A stretch of DNA of 64,000 nucleotides from assembly GCA_902363045.1 (NCBI GenBank), contig CABIYX010000009.1:25222-89221 (forward strand). Direction: 5' to 3'. The stretch's first letter is position 1, and each line of letters starts with the position of its first letter. Of this stretch, positions 8,357-17,382 are shown in pieces. The DNA comes from Clostridiales bacterium. GTDB lineage: Bacteria; Bacillota; Clostridia; Oscillospirales; Oscillospiraceae. Both the position numbers and the translations under genes were made by a program. The notes under the pieces are model-generated. The model was not told where the DNA came from, searched no databases, and worked only from the letters and a program-made list of their open reading frames with translations.

Positions 8357-8512
8357 GTGGACGCCAGGCGGCGGCTGCTCTGGTTGGGGCGGCTCACCGC
8401 CGCCGGAGCCGCCCTGCTCCCCTTCACGGGGGCCGTCCGCCCCGGCGGGCCCCTCTCCTGCTGCCTGCTGGGGCTGGCCGTGGTCCTGCTCCTTCTGGGC
8501 AGCGCGGGGTGA
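8357..8512 (+). CDS. Small two-helix membrane protein
   Basis: This 51-residue frame begins with GTG three bases after the permease stop, with GGAAGGAG 8 bases upstream. It encodes an arginine-rich start (DARRRLLWLGR) and two hydrophobic segments separated by a short Pro/Gly loop. No family was recognised. The clean ribosome binding site and operon position support it as a real gene, perhaps an accessory of the transporter. Confidence 0.5.
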   Translation: MDARRRLLWLGRLTAAGAALLPFTGAVRPGGPLSCCLLGLAVVLLLLGSAG

Positions 8513-8598
8513 ACCGGATATTTTTTCCTCCGCCCTTGCGCGCCGCCCCCCATCCGTGCTACAATAGGAACAGAATAAAGGGAGAGGGGGCGCGTCTT

Positions 8599-8787
8599 AT
8601 GACCGCTCAGAACGCGATCCATGAATTGAAGCAGGTCCGTCAATACTGCTCCGCCCGTGCCATCCCCGCCATCGACTATGCCATTCAGGTCCTCCAGGGC
8701 CTGGCCGAGCGGGAAAAGCGGGTGGAGGAGGCCAGGCAGGCCGATCCCCAGGGACCCCGGGACCCGGCAGAGGTCTTCCCGGACTGA
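8599..8787 (+). CDS. Small conserved-looking cytoplasmic protein, unknown function
   Basis: This 62-residue protein, mostly helical and charged (IHELKQVRQYCSARAIPAIDYAIQVLQGLAEREKR), starts at ATG 8599 after GGAGAGGGGG. It is followed by a strong terminator. No function is recognised. It is the last backbone gene before the 51-kb element. Confidence 0.7.
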   Translation: MTAQNAIHELKQVRQYCSARAIPAIDYAIQVLQGLAEREKRVEEARQADPQGPRDPAEVFPD

Positions 8788-8808
8788 GTTTAGGCCTTCC
8801 CAACACAG

Positions 8809-8843
8809 CGGAGCCCCATCCGGCACGATGGGGCTCCGTTTTT
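8809..8843 (+). terminator. Intrinsic terminator
   Basis: A 12-bp perfect stem (CGGAGCCCCATC at 8809-8820 with its complement at 8827-8838) is followed by five T. It ends the transcription unit of the small gene at 8599-8787. Confidence 0.93.
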
Positions 8844-8851
8844 GCGCGCAA

Positions 8852-8867
8852 AAAACAGCGGCAGAGC
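8852..8867. repeat. Left arm of a terminator hairpin split by the 51-kb element
   Basis: AAAACAGCGGCAGAGC, preceded by two more A, is the exact reverse complement of 59768-59783. With the element removed, the two arms would form a 16-bp stem with A-rich left and T-rich right flanks, that is, a terminator between convergent genes. This marks the left insertion boundary to within a few tens of bases. Confidence 0.75.
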
Positions 8868-8909
8868 ATTAGGTCCGGCCTGACAGGGACAACTACAAAT
8901 TTTAAGGAT

Positions 8910-8939
8910 AGGCAGGTGTTGCATTGGCAGCACCTGCCT
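8910..8939. other. Hairpin at the left element end
   Basis: AGGCAGGTGTTG (8910-8921) pairs with CAGCACCTGCCT (8928-8939) with one G-T pair. It lies between the recombinase stop and the inferred left border. It may be a recombinase terminator or part of the attachment site. Confidence 0.5.
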
Positions 8940-8945
8940 GTTCCT

Positions 8946-10843
<1,898 letters not shown>

Positions 10844-11045
10844 TGCGTCCCTCCTCTACAAAATGTGAGGGGCCAGGAAACGGCATATCGGGTCCGGCAG
10901 CGTTGCCAAACCCGGTCCCGCCTTACGTTTATGCCCGAAAAGAAAAATCCCCTTCATCCACCTCCCGAAAAACAGGGCAAGTGAATACCCATATTAAGAA
11001 AAGGCACGAGGTGTTCCATAAAAGGAGCACCTCGCGTTTGGCCTC

Positions 11046-11102
11046 TTGCGGCATGAGATGGAGGCGTGTATACTAAGCGTAGCCGTTCTCGAAAAAGAGA
11101 AC
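11046..11102 (+). promoter_or_regulatory. Promoter and operator of the XRE regulator gene
   Basis: TTGCGG (11046-11051) and TATACT (11069-11074) are 17 bases apart. Just downstream of the likely transcription start lies the palindrome GTTCTC-GAAAAA-GAGAAC (11085-11102). The same half-sites with the same spacing recur at 12135-12152, so this is most likely the operator of the repressor encoded next. Confidence 0.8.
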
Positions 11103-11124
11103 ACAGAATAGGAGGCACGCCATA

Positions 11125-11502
11125 ATGGAGCAGACATTCGGCAGTTATGTGCGGGAAAAGCGGATGGCCCGCGGACTGTCCCTGCGCGGTTTGGCGGCGA
11201 AACTGGAGGTATCCCCGGTCTACATGAGCAACATGGAGAATGACCGAAGGCCGGCTCCCACCAAGGAGAAGATGGACCGCCTCATTGAGATCCTGGGGCT
11301 ATGCCAGGCAGACACGGAACTGCTGTTGGATCTGGCCGCCAAATCTAAAACGCAACGGGTGTCCGCGGACCTGCCGGAGTACATCATGGAACGGGATATC
11401 GTCCGGGCCGCCCTGCGGACAGCCAAGGAAGTGGACGCCACAGACGAGGAATGGCAGGAGTTTATAGACCGCATCACCCAGCGGCAGAAACCGGGAAACT
11501 GA
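11125..11502 (+). CDS. XRE-family repressor (ImmR-like)
   Basis: The 125-residue DNA-binding protein has an N-terminal helix-turn-helix (about 6-62: SYVREKRMARGLSLRGLAAKL, then SPVYMSNMENDRR). The C-terminal half is helical and acidic. It is followed 16 bp later by an ImmA-type metallopeptidase gene, the arrangement of the ICEBs1 immR-immA pair, in which the peptidase cleaves the repressor to induce transfer. AGGAGG precedes ATG 11125. It probably binds the GTTCTC-N6-GAGAAC sites at 11085 and 12135. Confidence 0.9.
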   Translation: MEQTFGSYVREKRMARGLSLRGLAAKLEVSPVYMSNMENDRRPAPTKEKMDRLIEILGLCQADTELLLDLAAKSKTQRVSADLPEYIMERDIVRAALRTAKEVDATDEEWQEFIDRITQRQKPGN

Positions 11503-11518
11503 AATAGGAGGCAGGCAC

Positions 11519-12118
11519 ATGCGGAAGTATTATACCGAGCAGACGATGGAGAGCATCGCCCGGCGTGTGCTGGATGCCTACGATGAGCGCCTCTACCGGG
11601 GGCAGCCCCGCGCCATCCCCATCGAGGACCTCATCGAGCGCCACGGACTGACGCTGGAGTTCCAGTACCTCCGCAAAAATGGCCGGATCCTAGGGAAAAC
11701 CGTTTTTGACACCGGCCTGGAGGCCGTGTACGACATGGAACTGGGCGAGTATACCCTGTTCCCGGTGAAAGCCGGCACGATCCTCATAGATGCCTCGCTG
11801 TGTGAAGAAGAAACCAGCACCGGCCGCCTGCGATTTACCGAGGCCCACGAACTGTCCCACTGGATCCTGCACAAGGGGCTGTACACAGGCACCGGGGAGA
11901 GCGCGGCGCTGCAGCCTGCCGTCAGGGAAACCAGTATGGAGATCCAGGCGAATATGCTTGGGTCCGCCCTGCTCATGCCCATGCCAATGGTCAAGCGGTG
12001 TTTCTACCAAATGCGGTCCGGTCGGGATAATCAGGCCATTGTTCAGGCCATGTCGGAGGTGTTTCAGGTATCCCGCCAGGCCATGCGGATCCGGCTCACC
12101 AACCACCATCTGCTGTAA
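11519..12118 (+). CDS. ImmA/IrrE-type metallopeptidase
   Basis: The 199-residue protein has the zinc-binding motif HELSH at about residue 110 (FTEAHELSHWILHK) and a downstream conserved EIQANMLGSALLMPM containing the third ligand. Family members cleave and inactivate a partner XRE repressor, so this is the likely inducer of excision and transfer after stress. It is translated from ATG 11519 after AGGAGG and forms an operon with the XRE gene. Confidence 0.92.
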   Translation: MRKYYTEQTMESIARRVLDAYDERLYRGQPRAIPIEDLIERHGLTLEFQYLRKNGRILGKTVFDTGLEAVYDMELGEYTLFPVKAGTILIDASLCEEETSTGRLRFTEAHELSHWILHKGLYTGTGESAALQPAVRETSMEIQANMLGSALLMPMPMVKRCFYQMRSGRDNQAIVQAMSEVFQVSRQAMRIRLTNHHLL

Positions 12119-12134
12119 AATTTTTTACTGTGGT

Positions 12135-12152
12135 GTTCTCAAAATTGAGAAC
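12135..12152 (+). promoter_or_regulatory. Second copy of the XRE operator
   Basis: GTTCTC-AAAATT-GAGAAC repeats the half-sites and spacing of the palindrome at 11085-11102. A possible -10 (TAAAAT, 12116-12121) precedes it. It suggests the genes from 12173 are also controlled by the repressor. Confidence 0.75.
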
Positions 12153-12172
12153 ACTTTGGAAGGAGGAACGCC

Positions 12173-12373
12173 ATGCAACAAGTGAAAAGAACCCATGCGG
12201 TGCGCTGCCCTGTGTGCGGTAAAGGGCGCGTCATTGATGCCGCAGCCGACGTGGATCCGGGGCGCCTGCACCTCTACGGCCCGGAGCATGCGGACAAGGC
12301 GGAGCTGTTCTCCAAATGTCCAAAGTGCGGGCTGCAGATTGGCATCTCCTTTGAAAAGGCAGGACATTCCTAA
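12173..12373 (+). CDS. Small zinc-ribbon protein
   Basis: The 66-residue protein has two CxxC pairs, CPVCGKGR near the N-terminus and CPKCGLQ near the C-terminus, that would bind one zinc. Similar small cysteine-rich proteins occur next to regulatory genes of Clostridium-group elements; the role is unknown. GGAAGGAGG precedes ATG, and an XRE-type operator lies just upstream. Confidence 0.8.
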   Translation: MQQVKRTHAVRCPVCGKGRVIDAAADVDPGRLHLYGPEHADKAELFSKCPKCGLQIGISFEKAGHS

Positions 12374-12450
12374 AAGCAAATAAAATATAGAGTATCGACC
12401 TCGTCAAGTGCACCAACCGCCCGCATCAGCAGCGGGATCCACCGTGTTCG

Positions 12451-12495
12451 GAGCCTTACAGGCAGCAGTTCTGCTGTGCTGTAAGGCTCTTTTTT
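12451..12495 (+). terminator. Intrinsic terminator
   Basis: GAGCCTTACA (12451-12460) pairs with its complement at 12480-12489, with a small inner hairpin, followed by six T. It ends the 11.1-12.4 kb regulatory operon. Confidence 0.88.
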
Positions 12496-12624
12496 GCGCT
12501 TTTCCGCGGCAGAACAGCGGAAAGGCACGAAATGCGGAACGCCTGGCAGCCCTACATAGCAAAGTACCCGTGATCCCCAACTCAGAAGTTTCCCCTAAAA
12601 AATCTGAGATTGGAGATCACGACT

Positions 12625-13119
12625 ATGGAAAAATGGCAGGAAAATCGCAACTACAGAAAAATCAGGGACGAGAATGGAACTGTCATCGCCAACATCATCA
12701 CCGTGGATGGTAGGGATGTGGCGGTCACAGAGGACGTATTCGCGGCGTATGCCCAGATGGACCGGCGGGAGCGGTATCTCAGCGAGGATCTGCCCACTGG
12801 CAAGGTCCTCTCCATGGAACAGCTGGCAGAGGACGGCGTTTTGCCGGACTATGTGGGCGCGGAAACGGCGCCCAGCGCCGAGGACTGCGTCCTTGCACGG
12901 GAGTCGGAACGGGAGCGGGAAGAACTGACCAGCCTGCTGCTGGCGGCGCTTATCGCCTTGGAGGACCGGGACAGGCAGCTCATCACCGCGCTGTTTTATG
13001 ACCGCCTCTCCACCAGAGAATACGCCCGGCGAATCGGCGTGACCCAGCGGGCCGTCATCAAGCGCAGGGACCGGATCCTGCGGGACATGAAAAAATATTT
13101 TGAAAAATTTGCGGCGTGA
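12625..13119 (+). CDS. Sigma-70 region 4-like protein
   Basis: The 164-residue protein has a C-terminal helix-turn-helix of sigma region 4 type (about 108-160: IALEDRDRQLITALFYDRLSTREYARRIGVTQRAVIKRRDRIL). The N-terminal 90 residues are not a clear sigma region 2, so it may be an incomplete sigma or an adaptor. ATG at 12625 follows GGAG by 8 bases. Proteins of this type are frequent in Clostridium-group conjugative elements; target promoters are unknown. Confidence 0.82.
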   Translation: MEKWQENRNYRKIRDENGTVIANIITVDGRDVAVTEDVFAAYAQMDRRERYLSEDLPTGKVLSMEQLAEDGVLPDYVGAETAPSAEDCVLARESEREREELTSLLLAALIALEDRDRQLITALFYDRLSTREYARRIGVTQRAVIKRRDRILRDMKKYFEKFAA

Positions 13120-13520
13120 GGGTATTCACCCAGCCCCTTTTTCGGGAGGACAGCGAAAGGGGGAAATACCTCCCCCTTCGCTGCTCCTTGAAAAGTGCAT
13201 ACCAGCAATGCGGGTAACACGCAGCCGTACCCACCCCACAGCGCGCGCCAAGACCCGGCCCCAGCGGCCGGCGAGCGATCCAGCCTGCGGTCGGCCCTGG
13301 CAGGCCGGACAAGAGATGGAACGGCTCGAATAATGACACACCAAGCACGGCCTGCGCGTAAGACAGGCGGCGCTGCTCCGGGATTGAAAGCAGTAGAGAT
13401 CCCGGAAATATGCCCGTGAGGCCCCGGCCAGGGGCCTGCCCGCATTGTTCCCGAACCCATCGGGGGGGCGAGTGCGAATACGATGGGAACACGAAAAAAG
13501 ATAAAAGGACGGAAGTATCC
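13120..13520 (+). other. 400-bp noncoding region with strong secondary structure
   Basis: No convincing gene was found. The last 100 bases before the helicase gene hold a stem AGGCCCC/GGGGCCT (13419-13425 and 13431-13437). Two alternative pairings follow that share bases: GTTCCC (13447-13452) with GGGAAC (13485-13490), and CCCATCG (13456-13462) with CGATGGG (13481-13487). This could be a regulatory leader or a small RNA; no known riboswitch class was recognised. Confidence 0.45.
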
Positions 13521-15452
13521 ATGAAGAAATATACCCATGAAAAGGCCCATGAGGAAATCGACTATATTTTTAAAACCCTATTGCCTCAGAGGGGCATGGC
13601 GGAGCGGCCGGAACAGATCCGGCTGTGTCACAGCATCCTGGACGCCATGCTGGACGGCAGCATCGCCCTGTGCGACGCGGGGACCGGCATCGGCAAGACC
13701 TTCGCCTACCTGACCGCCGGCATCCTGCATGGCAAGTGCCGGGCGGCAGAGGGTAAACCGCAGCGTCCTATCCTGATCTCCACCTCCAGCATCGCGCTGC
13801 AGAGCGCCATCCAGAAGGAGTACCTGCCCCTGCTGTCCAGCGTGCTGCTGTCCGAGGGGCTGATCTCCGCGCCCATTGAGGCGGTCATCCGCAAGGGCAA
13901 GGCTCACTACGCCTGCGACGCCCGGCTGGAACGGCGGGTCCGTCAGGTGGAGGGCAGCCATAAGAATCCCGCCGCCCGCCAAGCCCTGCACACCGCCTGG
14001 CATGTGCTGGATCTGGACCAGCTGTCCGGGATGAGCAGTTATGACCGGGGGCGGATCTGCGTTCCCAAGCGGTGTAATTGCCGGCGGAAGGACTGCCGAT
14101 ACCGCTGTTTCCTGGACGCCTGCCAGAGCGGGCAGTACACGGTTCAGATCTGCAACCACAACCTCCTGCTGGCGGACCTCATCCACCGCAGCCAAAAGAA
14201 AAAGCCCCTCCTGCCGGACAGCGCGGCCATCATCATAGACGAGGCCCACAAGCTGCCGGAAACCGCACGGCAGATGTTCGGCGTAACGCTGAATGCCCAG
14301 GACTTTGCGGAGCTGATCCGCAGCCTGCATGTGGAGCGGTATGTCCTCGCGGCGGAACTGCTGTCCGAGGCCGTGGAGCCGCTGGCGGAGAAACTGTCGC
14401 TCCCGGTGGAGGAAGGGGCCGGATTTGACGCCTACCAGATGTTCCTGGAGCGGCCGCATCAGGTCCTGACGGTGATCTGCCGGCAGCTGGAGGGCCTGCT
14501 GACCAGGGAAACCTGGCGCCTGCTGTCCGCCGTCGCCTCCACAGTATCCCTCTTTTACCTGGGGAATCCCGAGATGATCTTCTACGCGGCAGACGACGAC
14601 CACGGCGGGGCCATGCTGTGCGGCACGGTGTCGGAACTGGCCGCGCAGCTCCAGGCCACGCTCTGGCGGCAGGAACAGCCCATTGTCCTGACCTCCGGCA
14701 CCCTTGCCGTTGGGAAGGATTTCAGCCGGTTCCGCACCGCCGCCGGCCTGACAGGGGAACGGCCCGTGACGGAAACTGTGTGTCCGTCACCCTTTGACTA
14801 TCAGCACAACTGCCTCCTCTATCTTCCCCCGGACCCGATCCCGCTGGACGCGGCGGACTACTACGACCGGCTGGCCGCACAGATCCGGCAGCTGGCGGCG
14901 GCATCCCACGGCCACGCCCTGGTGCTGTTCACTTCCTACTTCGCCATGTCGGCGGTCAAGGAACGGCTGCAGGCCGCGGCGCTGCCCTTCCCTGTATTTA
15001 CGATGGGCAAACGCCCGGCCCTCACCCTGGCGGCATTTCGCGCCGCTCCCGGCAGTATCCTGCTGGCCACCGGCGCGGCGTGGGAGGGGCTGGACTTCGC
15101 TGGCGACGGCGTGTCCATGCTCATCATCCCATGCCTGCCCTTCGCCTACCCGGACGCTGTAAAAGAAAAAGAGCGGGAGGACTACCCGAACCTGCGGGAG
15201 TTCCTGCGCTCCGTCGTTGTCCCGGAAATGCAGATCAAACTGCGGCAGGGCTTTGGCCGGGCCATCCGCACAGAAACGGACACCTGCGTTGTCGCTGTGC
15301 TGGATCCCCGCGCCGCCCGCGGCCGGAGATATTTCCAGAGCATGGCAGAGGCCCTGCCGGGGATGCCGGTGACGGGCAGCCTGCGGGCCGTGGAACATTT
15401 CTACCGTGCCCACAAGGACGCCGGCTATTTCCGGCTCCCCAACGCAGGATGA
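13521..15452 (+). CDS. DinG/Rad3-type DNA helicase
   Basis: The 643-residue superfamily 2 helicase has Walker A DAGTGIGKT (about 53-61), a cysteine set in CVPKRCNCRRKDCRYRC suggesting an iron-sulfur cluster, Walker B IIIDEAHKLPE, and C-terminal motifs GAAWEGLDFAG and RQGFGRAIRTETD. Such enzymes unwind DNA 5' to 3'; here it may help element replication or transfer. ATG at 13521 follows GGACGGAAG; the longer upstream frame has no such signal. Confidence 0.92.
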   Translation: MKKYTHEKAHEEIDYIFKTLLPQRGMAERPEQIRLCHSILDAMLDGSIALCDAGTGIGKTFAYLTAGILHGKCRAAEGKPQRPILISTSSIALQSAIQKEYLPLLSSVLLSEGLISAPIEAVIRKGKAHYACDARLERRVRQVEGSHKNPAARQALHTAWHVLDLDQLSGMSSYDRGRICVPKRCNCRRKDCRYRCFLDACQSGQYTVQICNHNLLLADLIHRSQKKKPLLPDSAAIIIDEAHKLPETARQMFGVTLNAQDFAELIRSLHVERYVLAAELLSEAVEPLAEKLSLPVEEGAGFDAYQMFLERPHQVLTVICRQLEGLLTRETWRLLSAVASTVSLFYLGNPEMIFYAADDDHGGAMLCGTVSELAAQLQATLWRQEQPIVLTSGTLAVGKDFSRFRTAAGLTGERPVTETVCPSPFDYQHNCLLYLPPDPIPLDAADYYDRLAAQIRQLAAASHGHALVLFTSYFAMSAVKERLQAAALPFPVFTMGKRPALTLAAFRAAPGSILLATGAAWEGLDFAGDGVSMLIIPCLPFAYPDAVKEKEREDYPNLREFLRSVVVPEMQIKLRQGFGRAIRTETDTCVVAVLDPRAARGRRYFQSMAEALPGMPVTGSLRAVEHFYRAHKDAGYFRLPNAG

Positions 15453-15565
15453 AATTGTTGCCTTTGCTGCGTCTGTTCGCCATTCCTTGGTGGTGTTGGT
15501 AATGGCTTTCGTGATGCTTTCCGGCTATACTTGCGTTGCAAATCAAGAAAAGGAGGCAGTCAGAC

Positions 15566-15997
15566 ATGGAGCAGACCAAGGGCCTCTCATGCCAAATCCC
15601 GGAATCCCTGCATGCCAGGGTGACGGCGGAGCGCGTCGCGGCAAACCAGTCCCTCAGCGAGTACATCACGGGACTACTTACCAACTACTATGAAAATGGA
15701 GGAAAAAAAGACATGGCACAGACAAGGACAATGGCATTTCAAATCAGTGAGGACCTGTTCCAGCGGATCAAGGACTATCTGGCCCACGAGAATGAGCGCC
15801 AGGGCCGGAAAGTGACCCAGAAGGAGTTCGTGATTGGGCTGATCGAGGACGCTCTGGAGCGGTGGGAGCAGGAAACAGCGGATGCCGATCCCGGCGCACC
15901 AACTGACACGCTGGATCCCATAGATGAGCCGGCAGACAGCGCCCCGTCCTGGGAGGCTGAAGAAACGGAAGGAGGAGCCAAGAATGTGGCAGAATGA
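15566..15997 (+). CDS. Protein with two ribbon-helix-helix-like repeats
   Basis: This 143-residue protein appears to be an internal duplication: [18 protein letters not shown] (about 2-19) and [18 protein letters not shown] (about 50-67), each a beta strand followed by helices ([14 protein letters not shown] and [16 protein letters not shown]). That is the shape of Arc/MetJ-type DNA-binding folds. The C-terminus is acidic and disordered. ATG at 15566 follows AAGGAGG. The function is probably DNA binding within the element. Confidence 0.7.
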   Translation: MEQTKGLSCQIPESLHARVTAERVAANQSLSEYITGLLTNYYENGGKKDMAQTRTMAFQISEDLFQRIKDYLAHENERQGRKVTQKEFVIGLIEDALERWEQETADADPGAPTDTLDPIDEPADSAPSWEAEETEGGAKNVAE

Positions 15998-16307
15998 ACT
16001 GGAGGCCATGATTGCGGCCGGCGGAGCGCCCTGCAGGGCTTGCGGCCAGCGGATGCTGAAAGCGGACGGCTGCACCTGGACCCATGTGAAATGCGGCAAC
16101 CGGTACTACCGCCGCATTAAGTACGGCGAGGATGGCATGGCGCATGGCGATGCCCGCTGCCACGATTGCGGCGCCAGGCCTGGGCATTACCACCATGTGG
16201 GGTGTGATGCGGAGCGGTGCCCGGTGTGCGGAGGGCAGCTCATCAGCTGCGACTGCGACATCTCCGAGTATGTGGAGCGGCCACCCAGGAAGAGAACAAC
16301 CGAGTAA
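15984..16307 (+). CDS. Multi-zinc-ribbon protein
   Basis: The 107-residue protein overlaps the previous gene by 14 bp and has GGAGGAG before ATG 15984. It has [21 protein letters not shown] and CDCD pairs plus a histidine-rich GHYHHVG, enough for two zinc sites. No catalytic motif is seen. It is likely a small nucleic-acid or protein-binding accessory of the element. Confidence 0.78.
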   Translation: MWQNELEAMIAAGGAPCRACGQRMLKADGCTWTHVKCGNRYYRRIKYGEDGMAHGDARCHDCGARPGHYHHVGCDAERCPVCGGQLISCDCDISEYVERPPRKRTTE

Positions 16308-16388
16308 ATCAGGATCCCAGAACCGCCCGGAGCGCCCGACAGGGACGTTCCGGGCGGTCTGTTTCACAAGAGAACCGGAGGTGAGAAA

Positions 16389-17321
16389 ACGTCGGAACAG
16401 AGAGCCAATCGTTTCACAGAACAGGAGTTGGAGATTGCCCGTGGGACGGACCTGCCGGACCTGCTGGCGTCTCTCGGCTACACCGTGACGCGGATAGGCC
16501 GCTACTACTCCACCAAGGAGATGGACAGCCTGCGGATCAAGAACCGCCGCACCTGGTATCGCTACTCCGAGAGAGTGGGCGGGGATGCCATCACCTTCCT
16601 ACAGCATTTTTGCGGCAGAAGTTTCCCGGAGGCGGTGGAGGATCTGCTGGCATTCCACGGCCGCGCCAGGGACGCCCCCGCGGAGCGGAGCAGGCAAACT
16701 GAGCAGGCGCCGGAACCGCCGAAACCGTTTGCATTGCCGCCCAGGCACACCGATGCCCGCCGAGTGTACGCCTACCTGAAAAAGCGCGGGGTTTCTCCCC
16801 AGATTATTCGGAGTTTTATTTCCGCAGGACTGCTGTATGAGGACTCCGAGCATCACAACTGCGTGTTCGTAGGGTATGACAGGGACGGCAAGGCTGCCTT
16901 CGCCAGCCTGCGGGGCACCTACGACCGGGACGGCAGCGGTTTCAAGGGCGACGCCGCCGGCAGCGACAAATCCATCGGTTTCCGACTGCCGTATGCCCCG
17001 GACAGCAGGACCGTGTATGTGTTCGAGGCACCTATCGACCTCATGAGTTACTGCACTTTGCACCGGGAGTTCCACAGCAATGCACTTGCCCTGTGCTGCC
17101 TGGATGACCGCGCCCTGTCGGTGTTTCTTCGGGAGCATCCCACAGTGCGGAAGGTTGTCCTGTGCCTGGATCACGACCGCCCCGGCCAGGAGGCCGCGGA
17201 GCGCATGGGCCGGAAATACGCGGCGGAGGGATATGTCGTGCAGACGCTGTCCCCTCCCTCCCGGAAGGACTGGAACGCCTATCTGACCTTTGTGCAGCAG
17301 TTCCGGGAAAGGGGGCGGTGA
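16389..17321 (+). CDS. DUF3991/TOPRIM-domain (primase-like) protein, apparent ACG start
   Basis: The 310-residue protein has an N-terminal DUF3991-like region (ELEIARGTDLPDLLASLGY, then RYSERVGGDAITFLQHF) and a C-terminal TOPRIM fold with VFEAPIDLMSY (catalytic Glu) and CLDHDRPG (Asp-x-Asp). Such proteins accompany relaxases and may prime or process transferred DNA. GGAGGTGAG ends 5 bases before ACG at 16389, and translation from it gives the family-like N-terminus SEQRANRFTE. The nearest conventional start, TTG 16428, has no usable ribosome binding site. Confidence 0.85.
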   Translation, partial: TSEQRANRFTEQELEIARGTDLPDLLASLGYTVTRIGRYYSTKEMDSLRIKNRRTWYRYSERVGGDAITFLQHFCGRSFPEAVEDLLAFHGRARDAPAERSRQTEQAPEPPKPFALPPRHTDARRVYAYLKKRGVSPQIIRSFISAGLLYEDSEHHNCVFVGYDRDGKAAFASLRGTYDRDGSGFKGDAAGSDKSIGFRLPYAPDSRTVYVFEAPIDLMSYCTLHREFHSNALALCCLDDRALSVFLREHPTVRKVVLCLDHDRPGQEAAERMGRKYAAEGYVVQTLSPPSRKDWNAYLTFVQQFRERGR

Positions 17322-17382
17322 CCAAGTAAACGAAAATAAAAACCTGAACCAGCAATTTCTACACAAAAGGAGGAAAGAACGC

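Noticed and set aside
13400-13500. Self-cleaving ribozyme (twister-like CCTGCCCGCA segment)
   Set aside because: Only a short stretch resembles the consensus; the remaining conserved bases and stems could not be placed.
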